DNA from: JBAVVD01 sp049697115
Lineage (GTDB): Bacteria > Acidobacteriota > Aminicenantia > Aminicenantales > UBA4085
DNA length: 37,037 bases
Direction of reading: 5' to 3'
Assembly (NCBI GenBank): GCA_049697115.1
Contig: JBAVVD010000001.1
Coordinates: 1-37,037 of the forward strand
This document shows, piece after piece, positions 16,757 to 25,675 of this stretch. The notes below the pieces were generated by a model. The model had not been told where the DNA came from. It saw nothing but the letters and a program-made list of their open reading frames with translations, and searched no databases. Both the position numbers and the translations under genes were made by a program. The number at the start of each line of letters is the position of its first letter. Position 1 is the stretch's first letter.

Positions 16757-16785
16757 AAAGTAACACAGGATTTTCCTGTTGTCAA
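16757..16785 (-). promoter_or_regulatory. Promoter of the tolQ operon
   Basis: Minus-strand TTGACA (16785-16780) is perfect; TACTTT (16762-16757) follows after 17 nt and matches 3 of 6. Transcription would start about 9 nt before the tolQ ATG at 16741. The spacer is filled by the palindrome described separately. Confidence 0.5.
16765..16779. promoter_or_regulatory. Palindrome in the tolQ promoter spacer (possible operator)
   Basis: ACAGGA-TTT-TCCTGT is a perfect 6-bp inverted repeat with a 3-bp centre. It lies entirely between the -35 and -10 elements of the tolQ promoter, where a repressor would block RNA polymerase. No regulator gene is adjacent. Confidence 0.4.
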
Positions 16786-16815
16786 ATGATAGAGCCTGGC
16801 TCAGGACTGCGTGAT

Positions 16816-16843
16816 TTGACAAATTCTCGTTTCTTAATATAGA
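16816..16843 (+). promoter_or_regulatory. Promoter of ktrB-ktrA
   Basis: TTGACA (16816-16821, perfect) and TATAGA (16838-16843, 4 of 6) are 16 nt apart. Transcription would start near 16850, giving a leader of about 23-38 nt depending on the ktrB start. It diverges from the tolQ promoter 30 nt away. Confidence 0.55.
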
Positions 16844-16872
16844 GTTGTGTGAACGAATAAGCTGAATGTCAA

Positions 16873-18225
16873 GTGAGGAGAGGGTCCATTCGTAAGGAGA
16901 GACGATTTCCCCCGGCCCAGGTCTTGGCCATCAGTTTTGCACTGGCCATTCTTGTTGGGGCTTTTTTCCTCTGGCTGCCGTTCAGCACAACTTCCGGTCA
17001 TATATCCGCCGTGGACGCCATTTTTACCGCCACTTCGGCCGTCTGTGTAACGGGGCTCATTGTCCAGGATACGCCGACCTATTTTAGCCCTGTGGGGCAT
17101 GTCATCATCCTCATTCTGATTCAACTGGGTGGTCTGGGAATCATCACATTCTCCACCCTAATTCTCCTGGTGGCCGGGAAGGCCATTTCCATCAAGGACA
17201 GGCTGGTGGTCCAGAACGGTTTTGTCCCCACTGTCCATAGAGACGTCCGAAGCCTTATAAAAGATATCTTCCTCTATACGATCATCATTGAAATAGCCGG
17301 AGCCGTTTCGCTTTTTATCCGGTTTTTAAAGGATTTTCCTCCGGACAGGGCTCTCAGCCTGTCCGGCTTCCATGCCGTCTCGGCCTTCTGCAATGCGGGC
17401 TTTTCGCTTTTTTCCCAAAGTTTTGTCCCCTACAGGGAGGATGTCTGGTTGAATGTGACGGTCATTCTCTTGATTGTTCTGGGAGGGCTGGGATTTCTGG
17501 TCCAGAAAGAGTCGGTGACGTGCCTCTTTTATTCTTTCAAAAGAAAGAAAGTCCGGATGAGCCTCCATTCCAAGTTGGTCCTCAGCATGACCTTGATTTT
17601 TATTCTTTTTTCTTTTCTTCTTTTTTTCTTGATGGAACAGAATCACGCCCTCAAGGGCTATTCCTTTAAGGGTAAAATGCTAGCTTCCCTTTTCCAGACT
17701 GTAACCCCTCGAACGGCCGGGTTCAATACCATTGACCTGACGACGATAGGAACGGCCAGCGTCCTGCTTCTGCTCCTGTTGATGCTGGTAGGAGCTTCTC
17801 CGGGGTCTACAGGAGGCGGCGTAAAAACAAGCACCATTGGTGTGATCTTCGCTTTCCTGCGCGCTAAAATTTCAGCCCGTGACTCGGTCCATCTTTTCTA
17901 CCGGACGATCCCTTCGGATACGACTGTCAAGGCCTTCACGCTGTTTTCTTTGGCCCTGAGCCTCATTTTCTTTTCCTCTTTCCTTCTACTATGGAACCAG
18001 CCGGAGCTGACCATGAAAGAAGCTGTTTTTGAGGTCTTTTCCGCCTTTGGAACAGTCGGGCTATCGCTGGGGACCACCTTTAAGTTAAACACGGTGGGTA
18101 AGGTCGTGATCATTGTCACCATGTACATGGGCAGAGTCGGGCTTCTCACCCTGCTCTATGCCTTCACCCGGTTTAAGGCCCATGGGAAGTATGCGTATGT
18201 TGAAGAATCGGTCATGATCGGATAG
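16873..18225 (+). CDS. ktrB: Potassium uptake channel subunit (KtrB/TrkH family)
   Basis: The 450-residue integral membrane protein has four repeats of helix-pore loop-helix. The four selectivity-filter loops are recognisable: 'TSAVCVTGL' (about 54-62), 'SAFCNAGFS' (170-178), 'TPRTAGFNT' (278-286) and 'SAFGTVGLS' (about 394-402). 'GASPGSTGGGVKT' marks the intramembrane loop that gates the channel. The length fits KtrB better than TrkH, which is about 480 or more. The start is uncertain: the GTG at 16873 has no Shine-Dalgarno sequence upstream, whereas GAGGAGAGG at 16875-16883 would fit a rare ATT start at 16888. It is followed after 24 nt by its RCK partner. Confidence 0.92.
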   Translation: MRRGSIRKERRFPPAQVLAISFALAILVGAFFLWLPFSTTSGHISAVDAIFTATSAVCVTGLIVQDTPTYFSPVGHVIILILIQLGGLGIITFSTLILLVAGKAISIKDRLVVQNGFVPTVHRDVRSLIKDIFLYTIIIEIAGAVSLFIRFLKDFPPDRALSLSGFHAVSAFCNAGFSLFSQSFVPYREDVWLNVTVILLIVLGGLGFLVQKESVTCLFYSFKRKKVRMSLHSKLVLSMTLIFILFSFLLFFLMEQNHALKGYSFKGKMLASLFQTVTPRTAGFNTIDLTTIGTASVLLLLLLMLVGASPGSTGGGVKTSTIGVIFAFLRAKISARDSVHLFYRTIPSDTTVKAFTLFSLALSLIFFSSFLLLWNQPELTMKEAVFEVFSAFGTVGLSLGTTFKLNTVGKVVIIVTMYMGRVGLLTLLYAFTRFKAHGKYAYVEESVMIG

Positions 18226-18249
18226 AATGGAAAAAGGAGCTTTAAAGCC

Positions 18250-18900
18250 ATGAAATTTGCCGTGATTGGGCTTGGCAGCTTTGGCGCCAATGTGGCCACG
18301 ACCCTCTATGAAAAGGGTCAAGACGTTTTGGCCATTGATAAAGATATGGAAAAAGTGGATGCGGTAAAGTCCTTTGTCACCCATGCCGTAAAAATGGATT
18401 CTGCAGATAAAGAGAATTTGGAAGCCCTCAATGTCAGCGATATGGATGTCGTGGTCGTCAGCCTGGGCCCTGAGATGGAAGCATCGATACTGACGGTCCT
18501 TTACCTTCATGAGATCGGAGTGGGACGGATCATGGCCAAAGCCTTGAATGAAGACCACGCCAAAATCCTGGAGGCGGTCGGTGCGACAGATGTCATCTAT
18601 CCGGAAAAAGACATGGCCATCAAGACGGCACTGAAGCTGGCCTGTCCGAACGTCCTGGAATATCTTCCTCTCATGTCCGGGATCAGTATTCAGGAGATCG
18701 CTCCTCCCGAGAAATTCATCGGGAAAAGCCTGAAAGAGCTGGACCTGAGGAATAAATATGGAATTCAGGTCATTGCTGTCAAAGAGTTTGTTCCTGAAAA
18801 GACCATCTATATCCCTACGGCTGACTTTGTCATTAAAGACAGCGATGTCTTGATTATCATGGGAGAAGAAGGCCAGCTGGCCAAGATCAACTCGATCTAG
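18250..18900 (+). CDS. ktrA: Potassium uptake regulatory subunit KtrA (RCK domains)
   Basis: The 216-residue cytosolic protein has an RCK_N Rossmann domain: 'VIGLGSFGANVA' (G7, G9, G12) binds nucleotide, with the acidic strand end 'LAIDKD' (D30) for the ribose. An RCK_C domain (about 137-216) follows. It forms the ring that gates KtrB in response to ATP/ADP and c-di-AMP in known systems. It lies 24 nt after ktrB with the Shine-Dalgarno sequence AAGGAG. The gene ends 46 nt from the convergent helicase gene; no clear terminator hairpin was seen there. Confidence 0.94.
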   Translation: MKFAVIGLGSFGANVATTLYEKGQDVLAIDKDMEKVDAVKSFVTHAVKMDSADKENLEALNVSDMDVVVVSLGPEMEASILTVLYLHEIGVGRIMAKALNEDHAKILEAVGATDVIYPEKDMAIKTALKLACPNVLEYLPLMSGISIQEIAPPEKFIGKSLKELDLRNKYGIQVIAVKEFVPEKTIYIPTADFVIKDSDVLIIMGEEGQLAKINSI

Positions 18901-18946
18901 TTCGAAAAATCTCTTCCCTTTTGAATGGATCCTTTTTCTTTTATTC

Positions 18947-21295
18947 CTATTCGAGGAGGCGTTTAAGGATTTCCGCGGCGACCTGTTTGGCCTGCTCACC
19001 GCTTTCTTTAACAGGCCCGACGCAGGAGGGGCAGCCCTCCTGGCAAGCGCAGACAGCGATGGTTTGAAGACAGTGTTGGAGCAGCCTTTTTTCCAGTTCG
19101 AAGAGCGAAGGGCTCAGGCCGATCCCCCCCGGATAATTGTCGTAGATGAAGATGTTGGGCTCAAAATCGATCGCTGTAAACGGCTGTTCCGATTCCGGAA
19201 TCGGAATTTTTATCGGAATGTTCTGGGGCGGGATGGACTCTCCCGTGGCGTTGTCCCCTATGGAGACGCCCACATCGTGGAGGTCGCACATCATGAATAA
19301 CGGAGAGACATGATGGAGAAGATAAGCCAGGCCGAAGAGACCGTTTATTTTTTGTTCCGGGGAGAACGAGAGAGATTGAAAGAGCGAGGAGCGGATGGTC
19401 AGCCAGTAGGCGGTCGTGTGCATCTCGTTCTGAGGGAGGGCCAAATCTCCGGCACCGACGTTCTCCATGGTATGGAATTTGATTTTTTTAAAGCCGACGA
19501 CCTGAGTGGCGACATGGACTTCGCCGTGAGAAATATCCAGGCGGGCCATCTTCTTTTTGTCGAACACATCCAGGATTTTGATCTTGGTGTAGTCGATAGC
19601 GTCCGTGAAATAGTCGACATCGGTCTTTTTGACATAGGCCTTCCGCTGGTCGTAGGCGAGTTTTTCCACAAAGTACTGCTCCCCTTCGCAGATGTAGATG
19701 GCCTTGGGATGAAGGGTGGTCAGGGCCGAAGAGAAGTCCACTTCGGCGATGGCCTTTGACTTCTCACTCGTGTCCACAACGACAAAATTATCCGAGCTGA
19801 TACTCCGCAGGCTCACGCCGTCCGCCGGATAGACGTCGGATGTCCAGAACCATTTGTCTTTGGAATGGTGAACGAGTTTTTCTTCCTCCAGAAATTTAAG
19901 GATTTCAGCGATTTCCGCACGGCCGAACTTCTCTCCATCCTGAAAGGGAAGTTCAAAAGCCGCGCATTCAATATGACTGGTGAGGATGGAGAGGTTGTCT
20001 GGATTGATCAGGGCTTTTTCCGGAGATTTGCCGAAGAAATAATCCGGATGGTTGATGATGAACTGGTCGAGCGGCGAACTGGAAGCCACCAGCACGGCCG
20101 CCGAACTTCCGGTTTTCCGGCCGGCACGGCCGGACCTCTGCCATGTGCTGGCGATGCTGCCGGGATAGCCGGCGAGCACGGCCACATCCAGGGTTCCGAT
20201 GTCGATTCCGAGTTCCAGGGCGTTGGTGGAGACAACGCCCAGGATTTTCCCTTCTCTTAATCCTTTTTCTATTTCTCTCCTTTTGAGCGGCAGATAACCT
20301 CCTCTGTAGCCGCGGATCAGGCCTTTGTCTTTGATGGTTTTTTCGATGTCCTCTTTGAGATATGTGACCAGGACCTCGGTGATCAGACGACTTTGGGCAA
20401 AGACGATGGTTTGCAGCCTGTGGCCGAGGAATAAAGAGGCGATGCGTCGGGCTTCGTTGACATAAGAACGACGGATTCCCAGAAACCGATTGACCACGGG
20501 CGGGATATAGAAAATGATATATTTTTCTCCGCGGGGAGCCCCGTTGTTGTCGATCAAAGTCGCCGGCTCTTCGATCATTTTTTCAGCGATTTCCTGGGGA
20601 TTGGCGATAGTGGCTGTGCACAGGATAAACTGAGGGGAAGAGCCGTAGAACTTGGCGATCCTTTTCAGCCTCCTCAAAACATTGGCCAGGTGGCTTCCGA
20701 AGATGCCGCGGTAGTTATGGAGTTCGTCAATGACAATATATTTGAGGTTTTCAAAAAGCTTGATCCATTTTGTGTGGTGAGGGAGGATTCCGGTATGCAG
20801 CATGTCCGGATTGGTGAGAATGATGTGGCCTCTGGATCTGATCGCTTTGCGCGCGTCCTGGGGCGTGTCGCCGTCATAAGTGAAGATCCGGATTTCTTCG
20901 GGTAGAAGCGTGATCACATCATCCAGCTCGGCCCTCTGGTCCTGGGAAAGGGCCTTTGTTGGAAAAAGATAAAGGACGCGGCTGGAAGGATTGAGAAGGA
21001 TGGAGTTGAGGACAGGAAGGTTGTAGCAAAGGGTTTTACCCGAGGCGGTCGGCGTGACGACAACGATGTTTTTATTGTTCTGGAGGGCTTCCCAGGAGGA
21101 ATACTGGTGCGTGTAAAGTCTTTCGAAGCCTTTTTGTTTCAGGGCCTTCACTAGAGCCGGGTGGACCTCCGGCGGGTATTCCTTGTAGCTTCCTTCCTGC
21201 GCCTGGAGGTGTTTGACGGCGCGGATGGAATCATTGCGAAGGCCCATTTCCCTCAGAAGTTCCAGGGATTTAAGGAGATTTTCTTCTCGGTTCAT
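18947..21295 (-). CDS. mrfA: MrfA/YprA-type DEAD-box DNA helicase with DUF1998 zinc site
   Basis: The 782-residue superfamily 2 helicase has motif I TPTASGKT (81-88), motif II DELH (190-193), motif III TAT (in LCTATIAN) and motif VI 'QRSGRAGR'. The C-terminal DUF1998 domain ends with four cysteines, C749, C751, C755 and C758 in 'CACQEGCPSC', which bind zinc in Bacillus MrfA. MrfA (749 aa) is a 3'-5' helicase that acts with the MrfB exonuclease in repair of mitomycin lesions. No MrfB-like exonuclease is adjacent; instead the gene is divergent from uvrA. A weak promoter-like pair (TTGTGT-17-TAGGAT) lies upstream. Family assignment is confident, the repair role is inferred. Confidence 0.88.
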   Translation of the reverse strand: MNREENLLKSLELLREMGLRNDSIRAVKHLQAQEGSYKEYPPEVHPALVKALKQKGFERLYTHQYSSWEALQNNKNIVVVTPTASGKTLCYNLPVLNSILLNPSSRVLYLFPTKALSQDQRAELDDVITLLPEEIRIFTYDGDTPQDARKAIRSRGHIILTNPDMLHTGILPHHTKWIKLFENLKYIVIDELHNYRGIFGSHLANVLRRLKRIAKFYGSSPQFILCTATIANPQEIAEKMIEEPATLIDNNGAPRGEKYIIFYIPPVVNRFLGIRRSYVNEARRIASLFLGHRLQTIVFAQSRLITEVLVTYLKEDIEKTIKDKGLIRGYRGGYLPLKRREIEKGLREGKILGVVSTNALELGIDIGTLDVAVLAGYPGSIASTWQRSGRAGRKTGSSAAVLVASSSPLDQFIINHPDYFFGKSPEKALINPDNLSILTSHIECAAFELPFQDGEKFGRAEIAEILKFLEEEKLVHHSKDKWFWTSDVYPADGVSLRSISSDNFVVVDTSEKSKAIAEVDFSSALTTLHPKAIYICEGEQYFVEKLAYDQRKAYVKKTDVDYFTDAIDYTKIKILDVFDKKKMARLDISHGEVHVATQVVGFKKIKFHTMENVGAGDLALPQNEMHTTAYWLTIRSSLFQSLSFSPEQKINGLFGLAYLLHHVSPLFMMCDLHDVGVSIGDNATGESIPPQNIPIKIPIPESEQPFTAIDFEPNIFIYDNYPGGIGLSPSLFELEKRLLQHCLQTIAVCACQEGCPSCVGPVKESGEQAKQVAAEILKRLLE

Positions 21296-21466
21296 GGGAT
21301 TTTCGGGCTTCGATTTATCCTACCGCATTTCCATTGGGGACACAATACCCATTTCCAGTCGGGTTTTCTCACCGGTGTAAAAAATTACGAACACAAGCCG
21401 GATTGGCGCATCTGATTATTCAGTAGATGATAAGGAAATTATGCCCCCGAAGTCACTGAATTGTTG

Positions 21467-21472
21467 TACAAT
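21467..21472 (+). promoter_or_regulatory. -10-like box just upstream of uvrA
   Basis: TACAAT (5 of 6 to the -10 consensus) ends 6 nt before the uvrA ATG, so a transcript from it would begin at or next to the start codon. No matching -35 element was found at 16-18 nt and no Shine-Dalgarno sequence is present. The rest of the 183-nt gap to the helicase gene holds nothing recognised, including no obvious SOS box. Confidence 0.35.
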
Positions 21473-21478
21473 AGCGTT

Positions 21479-24004
21479 ATGTTGGAAGAGATCCGGATTA
21501 AGAAGGCCGCCCAGCATAATCTGAAGAAAATAGATGTCCGGCTGCCGAGGAATAAATTGATCGTGATCACCGGGCCGAGCGGGTCTGGGAAGTCCTCCCT
21601 GGCCTTCGATACTCTCTATGCCGAAGGCCAAAGACGCTATATTGAATGCATGTCCGCTTATGCCCGTCAGTACATAGAGCAGATGGAAAAGCCGGAAGTG
21701 GAATCCATTGAAGGAATTTCTCCGGCCATCTCTATCGACCAGAAGACGATTTCCTCCAACCCCCGCTCCACGGTGGGCACAGTCACGGAAGTTTATGACT
21801 TGCTGCGTCTCCTCTTTGCCAGGATCGGAACCCCTCATTGTCCTCAGTGCGGAAGAGAAATCAGCCCTCAGAGCAGAGAAAATATATTGAAAAGAATTGT
21901 TGATGCTTTGAGTCCGGAGAAAGTACGGATTCTTTCTCCGGTCGTTAAAGGGCGGAAAGGCGAATACCAACGGCTCATTGAGAGATTGAAAAAAAAGGGA
22001 TTTCTTCGCATGCGGGTGGACGGACAATTTCGGGATATCGAGGAGGGCATCCCTCTGGAGAAAACAAAAATTCATACCCTTGAAGTTCTGGTGGATGAAC
22101 TCTTTGTCTCCTCTTCTCACCAGGCCCGACTGAGCGAGGCGGTCAACCGTGCACTTGAGATCTCCGGAGGGGAGGTCTTGCTGCTCCGGCCGGATGACCG
22201 AGAAGTCTATTATTCGCTGAAGCTCCTCTGTCCATATTGCGATATGAGTCTGCCGGAGCTTGAGCCCAGAACTTTTTCATTCAACAGTCCTTACGGAGCC
22301 TGTCCCCACTGCCATGGACTTGGATTTAAGACGATCGTTGACGAGTGGGGCGATGTGGAATTGACGGAAGATATCTGTCCTCTCTGCCGAGGCAGCCGGC
22401 TGAAAACCGAAAGTCTGTCCGTTAAAATTGGAGAGAAAAACATCTTTGAACTGAGCTCCATGCCCGTCTGCCGGCTGGTCATAGAAATGTCGTCATTGAG
22501 ATTTTCTTCCTCTCAGGAAATCATTGCCTCGAAAATCCGGAAGGAGATAGGTTCCCGCCTCAATATCATGAGTGAACTGGGTCTGTCTTATCTCCAGTTG
22601 AGCCGGACCACGGCCTCTCTCTCTGGCGGAGAGGCCCAGAGGATTCGCCTGGCGGCCCAAGTGGGCGCGCGGCTTCGCGGCATCCTCTATGTGCTTGACG
22701 AACCAACCATCGGCCTTCACCAGAGAGACAACGGCCGGTTGATTGCGCTGTTGAGAAAAATCAGGGATGAGGGAAATTCTGTTGTGGTCGTCGAGCATGA
22801 CGAACAGACCATTCGCTGTGCCGATTTTATCCTGGATTTGGGGCCGGGTGCCGGAGAGGAGGGCGGCACTGTGGTGGCCGAGGGGAGCCTGAGCGAAATC
22901 CTTCTTTCTCCGGACTCTCTGACTTCCCAATACCTGCGCGGGGAAAAGAGCATTCCCCTGCCCAGGGAAAGAAGGAAGCCGCAGGGGTGGATCAAAATAG
23001 TCAAGGCCAGAGAGCACAACCTGAAAAACATCGATGTGCATTTGCCCATTGCGGTCATGACGGCTATTACGGGCGTTTCCGGTTCAGGAAAGAGCACCTT
23101 GATTTATGATGTCCTGTTTCGCAGTCTCCAGAACAGGCTGTACAAGGCCGGGCAGAGAGCGGGAGACCATCAGGATCTTCAAGGGGTGGAGCAGATTGAC
23201 AAGGTCATTTCTGTTGACCAGAAGCCCATCGGCCGGACTCCCCGCTCCAATCCAGCCACTTATACGGGGCTCTTCACTTCTTTGCGGCAGCTTTTTGCCC
23301 GCACCCAGGAGGCCCTGATGAGAGGATATTCCGCCAGCCGCTTCAGCTTCAACCTTCCGGGAGGCCGTTGTGAGGATTGCCATGGCGCCGGAGTGAAGAA
23401 AATTGAAATGCATTTTCTGCCCGATGTTTTTGTCACCTGTGACCGTTGCGCCGGAGAGCGCTACAATAAAGAAACTCTGGCGGTCCGCTTCAAGGGCAAA
23501 ACCATTGCCGATTTCTTAGCCATGACCGTTGATGAGGCGTACGAATACCTGAAAGCCCACCCCCAAATCAAAAGAAAGCTGGCCACATTGAAGAAGGTGG
23601 GTTTGGGTTATATTCGCTTGGGCCAGCCGGCGCCCACTCTTTCCGGCGGCGAAGCCCAGCGCATCAAGCTGACCAAAGAGCTGGGCCGGAAGAATACCGG
23701 ACGAACGCTTTTTCTCCTCGATGAGCCGACGACAGGCCTTCATTTCGATGATGTGCGCAAGCTCCTCGAGCTTCTTGCAGAACTCGTGCGGCTTCGCAAT
23801 ACGGTCGTGATCATCGAGCATAACCTTGAAGTTATCAAGCATTGCGATTATATTATTGACCTGGGCCCGGAGGGCGGAGAAGAAGGAGGGCAGATCGTAG
23901 CGGAGGGAACTCCTGAAGAAGTGGCACAGGCTGTGGATTCTCACACGGCCCGGTTTTTGAGAGAGGCCTTAAGCCGGACCCGAAGAAAGAAAGGACAGAG
24001 ATAA
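21479..24004 (+). CDS. uvrA: Excinuclease ABC subunit A, compact form
   Basis: UvrA is the damage-recognising ATPase of nucleotide excision repair. The 841-residue protein has Walker A GPSGSGKS (32-39) and a second one GVSGSGKST; two LSGGEAQRI signatures; Walker B 'LYVLDEPTIGLH' and 'LFLLDEPTTGLH'; and cysteine pairs for zinc (CPQC about 121-124; CPYC 251-254; CPHC 275-278; CPLC 300-303; CEDC and CDRC in the second half). The UvrB-binding region is kept ('VVKGRKGEYQRLIERLKKKGF'-type start). UvrA is normally 930-950 residues. Only about 21 residues separate CPHC and CPLC where about 120 are usual, so the insertion domain is missing. The ATG at 21479 aligns with the family start. holB follows 5 nt downstream. 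Confidence 0.95.
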   Translation: MLEEIRIKKAAQHNLKKIDVRLPRNKLIVITGPSGSGKSSLAFDTLYAEGQRRYIECMSAYARQYIEQMEKPEVESIEGISPAISIDQKTISSNPRSTVGTVTEVYDLLRLLFARIGTPHCPQCGREISPQSRENILKRIVDALSPEKVRILSPVVKGRKGEYQRLIERLKKKGFLRMRVDGQFRDIEEGIPLEKTKIHTLEVLVDELFVSSSHQARLSEAVNRALEISGGEVLLLRPDDREVYYSLKLLCPYCDMSLPELEPRTFSFNSPYGACPHCHGLGFKTIVDEWGDVELTEDICPLCRGSRLKTESLSVKIGEKNIFELSSMPVCRLVIEMSSLRFSSSQEIIASKIRKEIGSRLNIMSELGLSYLQLSRTTASLSGGEAQRIRLAAQVGARLRGILYVLDEPTIGLHQRDNGRLIALLRKIRDEGNSVVVVEHDEQTIRCADFILDLGPGAGEEGGTVVAEGSLSEILLSPDSLTSQYLRGEKSIPLPRERRKPQGWIKIVKAREHNLKNIDVHLPIAVMTAITGVSGSGKSTLIYDVLFRSLQNRLYKAGQRAGDHQDLQGVEQIDKVISVDQKPIGRTPRSNPATYTGLFTSLRQLFARTQEALMRGYSASRFSFNLPGGRCEDCHGAGVKKIEMHFLPDVFVTCDRCAGERYNKETLAVRFKGKTIADFLAMTVDEAYEYLKAHPQIKRKLATLKKVGLGYIRLGQPAPTLSGGEAQRIKLTKELGRKNTGRTLFLLDEPTTGLHFDDVRKLLELLAELVRLRNTVVIIEHNLEVIKHCDYIIDLGPEGGEEGGQIVAEGTPEEVAQAVDSHTARFLREALSRTRRKKGQR

Positions 24005-24009
24005 ACCAG

Positions 24010-25002
24010 ATGGGTTTTGTGGATATTGCGGGAAACAGCCGGATAAAAAAAATCTTGAAGCTGGCCCTCCAGAGGGAGAGAGTCCCCAATTCCATTCTTT
24101 TCAACGGGCCGGTCGGTGTCGGGAAAAGAAACATGGCCCTGGTTTTGGCCAAAGCCCTGAATTGCGGGCGGAAAAAAGATGATGCCTGTGACGCCTGCGC
24201 CTCCTGCAGCGCGATTAACAAACAGAAATTCCCCGATGTCCTGGAGATTTGTCCTGAGGGCGATGTGATCAAAATTGAACAGATCAGGTTTTTAAAACAG
24301 ACAGCCTACTTGAAGCCGATGATAGGGAAGAAGAGAGTGTTTATCGTGGACGAAGCCGAGAAAATGAATGAAGAGTCTGCCAATTCCTTTCTTAAAATAC
24401 TGGAGGAGCCTCCGCTCTATTCGCATATTTTTTTGGTCAGCTCCAATCCGCTTCTCATATTGCCAACCATAATATCGAGATGCCAGACATTGAATTTTGT
24501 TCCCGTTTCCAGAGAGGAGATCGAGAACATTCTCAGAGAGAAAGGATGTGAAGAGGAAAGGGCTAAGGTCATCGCTCTCCTTGTCCGCGGGAACCTGGAA
24601 CTCGCCCTGAGCCTGGAATGGGAGGAGGTCCAGAAAAGGCGAAGAAAAGCATGGGACCTGCTGATGGCTTTCCTCCGCAGAGAGGAATCTTCCCTTTTCC
24701 TCAGAAAATATGCCTTCTTACGGAGGAATCAGGTTCAGGAGGATCTGGAACAGATGCTGGAGCTCTTCAGTTCTTTCTGCCGCGACTTTGTGCTCCTCAA
24801 AGAGAAGAGCAATCCCTGTTTTCTTTTGAATCCGGATTATGAGAAGGAACTCAGGGAGAGCGAGAAATACTTGAGTTATGAGGAGGCCCTCCAATGGCTG
24901 CAGGAGATAGATGATGCTCTTTCCGCTCTGGATAAAAAGGCCAATCTGGGCCTCCTGGTCAGTTCTTTATATTCTCAGATCATAGGATTAGAAAATGGTT
25001 GA
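24010..25002 (+). CDS. holB: DNA polymerase III clamp-loader subunit delta'
   Basis: The 330-residue AAA+ protein has a P-loop GPVGVGKR (33-40; the usual Ser/Thr after Lys is Arg, as in many delta' subunits that do not bind ATP). A zinc module uses C52, C60, C63 and C66 ('CDACASC'). 'VFIVDEAEKMNEESANS' corresponds to Walker B and the sensor region, and 'ISRCQ' is the SRC motif. Its role is to hold the clamp loader during loading of the beta clamp. It overlaps ricT by 8 nt, an arrangement (holB-yaaT) well known from Firmicutes. Confidence 0.9.
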   Translation: MGFVDIAGNSRIKKILKLALQRERVPNSILFNGPVGVGKRNMALVLAKALNCGRKKDDACDACASCSAINKQKFPDVLEICPEGDVIKIEQIRFLKQTAYLKPMIGKKRVFIVDEAEKMNEESANSFLKILEEPPLYSHIFLVSSNPLLILPTIISRCQTLNFVPVSREEIENILREKGCEEERAKVIALLVRGNLELALSLEWEEVQKRRRKAWDLLMAFLRREESSLFLRKYAFLRRNQVQEDLEQMLELFSSFCRDFVLLKEKSNPCFLLNPDYEKELRESEKYLSYEEALQWLQEIDDALSALDKKANLGLLVSSLYSQIIGLENG

Positions 25003-25675
25003 AATTGTCTGTATACTCTCCGAACATACCAGAAAGGTTGTCCGTGCCCAAAAAGGCGAGGAAGAAATACAGAAGGGAGATCTCTGCCTCGTTGAGTCAG
25101 AATTCGGCGGAGACCTGGCTGAAGTCATCGATGACTCCAGCCCTGTCTGTCAGTATTTGAAGGCATCGGAAGAACTGCCGAAAATCATCCGGAAAGCCAC
25201 TGTGGATGACCAGAAGAAATTCAAGTGGCTCAGGGAGAAAGAAAGAAAGGCCTTCAATCTGTGTTTGCAGCGGATCAAAGACAGAGGATTGTCCATGAAA
25301 CTGACCGCTGTCCGCTACTTTTTCAATGAAAAAAAAGGGATTTTTTTCTATACGGCAGACGGGCGCATTGACTTTCGTCAGCTTGTCAAAGACTTGGCCA
25401 AAGAACTGAAAATGAGGATTGAGATGCGTCAGATCGGGGTTCGCGATGAAGCCAAAATCATTGGAGGGATAGGTGTCTGCGGCCGGCCTCTCTGCTGCGT
25501 CAGCTTCATGAAGACGTTTGAACCGGTGACCATCCAGAAGGCCAGAAAGCAGCAAATCGTCATCAATCCCACCAAGATCTCAGGGCTCTGCGGGCGTCTG
25601 ATGTGCTGCCTTGCCTTTGAAGAGGAGAGCCGGGGCCGGATGTATGCGGAAGAAGAGAAACTGATAGAGGATTGA
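24995..25675 (+). CDS. ricT: PSP1-domain protein RicT/YaaT
   Basis: The 226-residue protein has the PSP1 C-terminal domain. 'KLTAVRYFFNEKKGIFFY' and 'RIEMRQIGVRDEAKIIGGIG' are diagnostic, followed by two CxxxxCC-type clusters (C162/C167/C168 and C199/C204/C205). In Bacillus YaaT works with YlbF and YmcA as a complex with [4Fe-4S] clusters that governs mRNA maturation by RNase Y and sporulation phosphorelay. Partners are not present in this window. The overlap with holB suggests translational coupling. The 115-nt gap to the next, convergent gene holds no clear terminator. Confidence 0.9.
   Translation: MVEIVCILSEHTRKVVRAQKGEEEIQKGDLCLVESEFGGDLAEVIDDSSPVCQYLKASEELPKIIRKATVDDQKKFKWLREKERKAFNLCLQRIKDRGLSMKLTAVRYFFNEKKGIFFYTADGRIDFRQLVKDLAKELKMRIEMRQIGVRDEAKIIGGIGVCGRPLCCVSFMKTFEPVTIQKARKQQIVINPTKISGLCGRLMCCLAFEEESRGRMYAEEEKLIED

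Noticed and set aside
18085..18999. Minus-strand open frame of about 300 codons opposite ktrA
   Set aside because: Its sequence is the antisense of the RCK protein and shows no domain; a shadow.
21296..21478. SOS (LexA) box upstream of uvrA
   Set aside because: No CTGT-type or GAAC-type palindrome with proper spacing was found in this gap.
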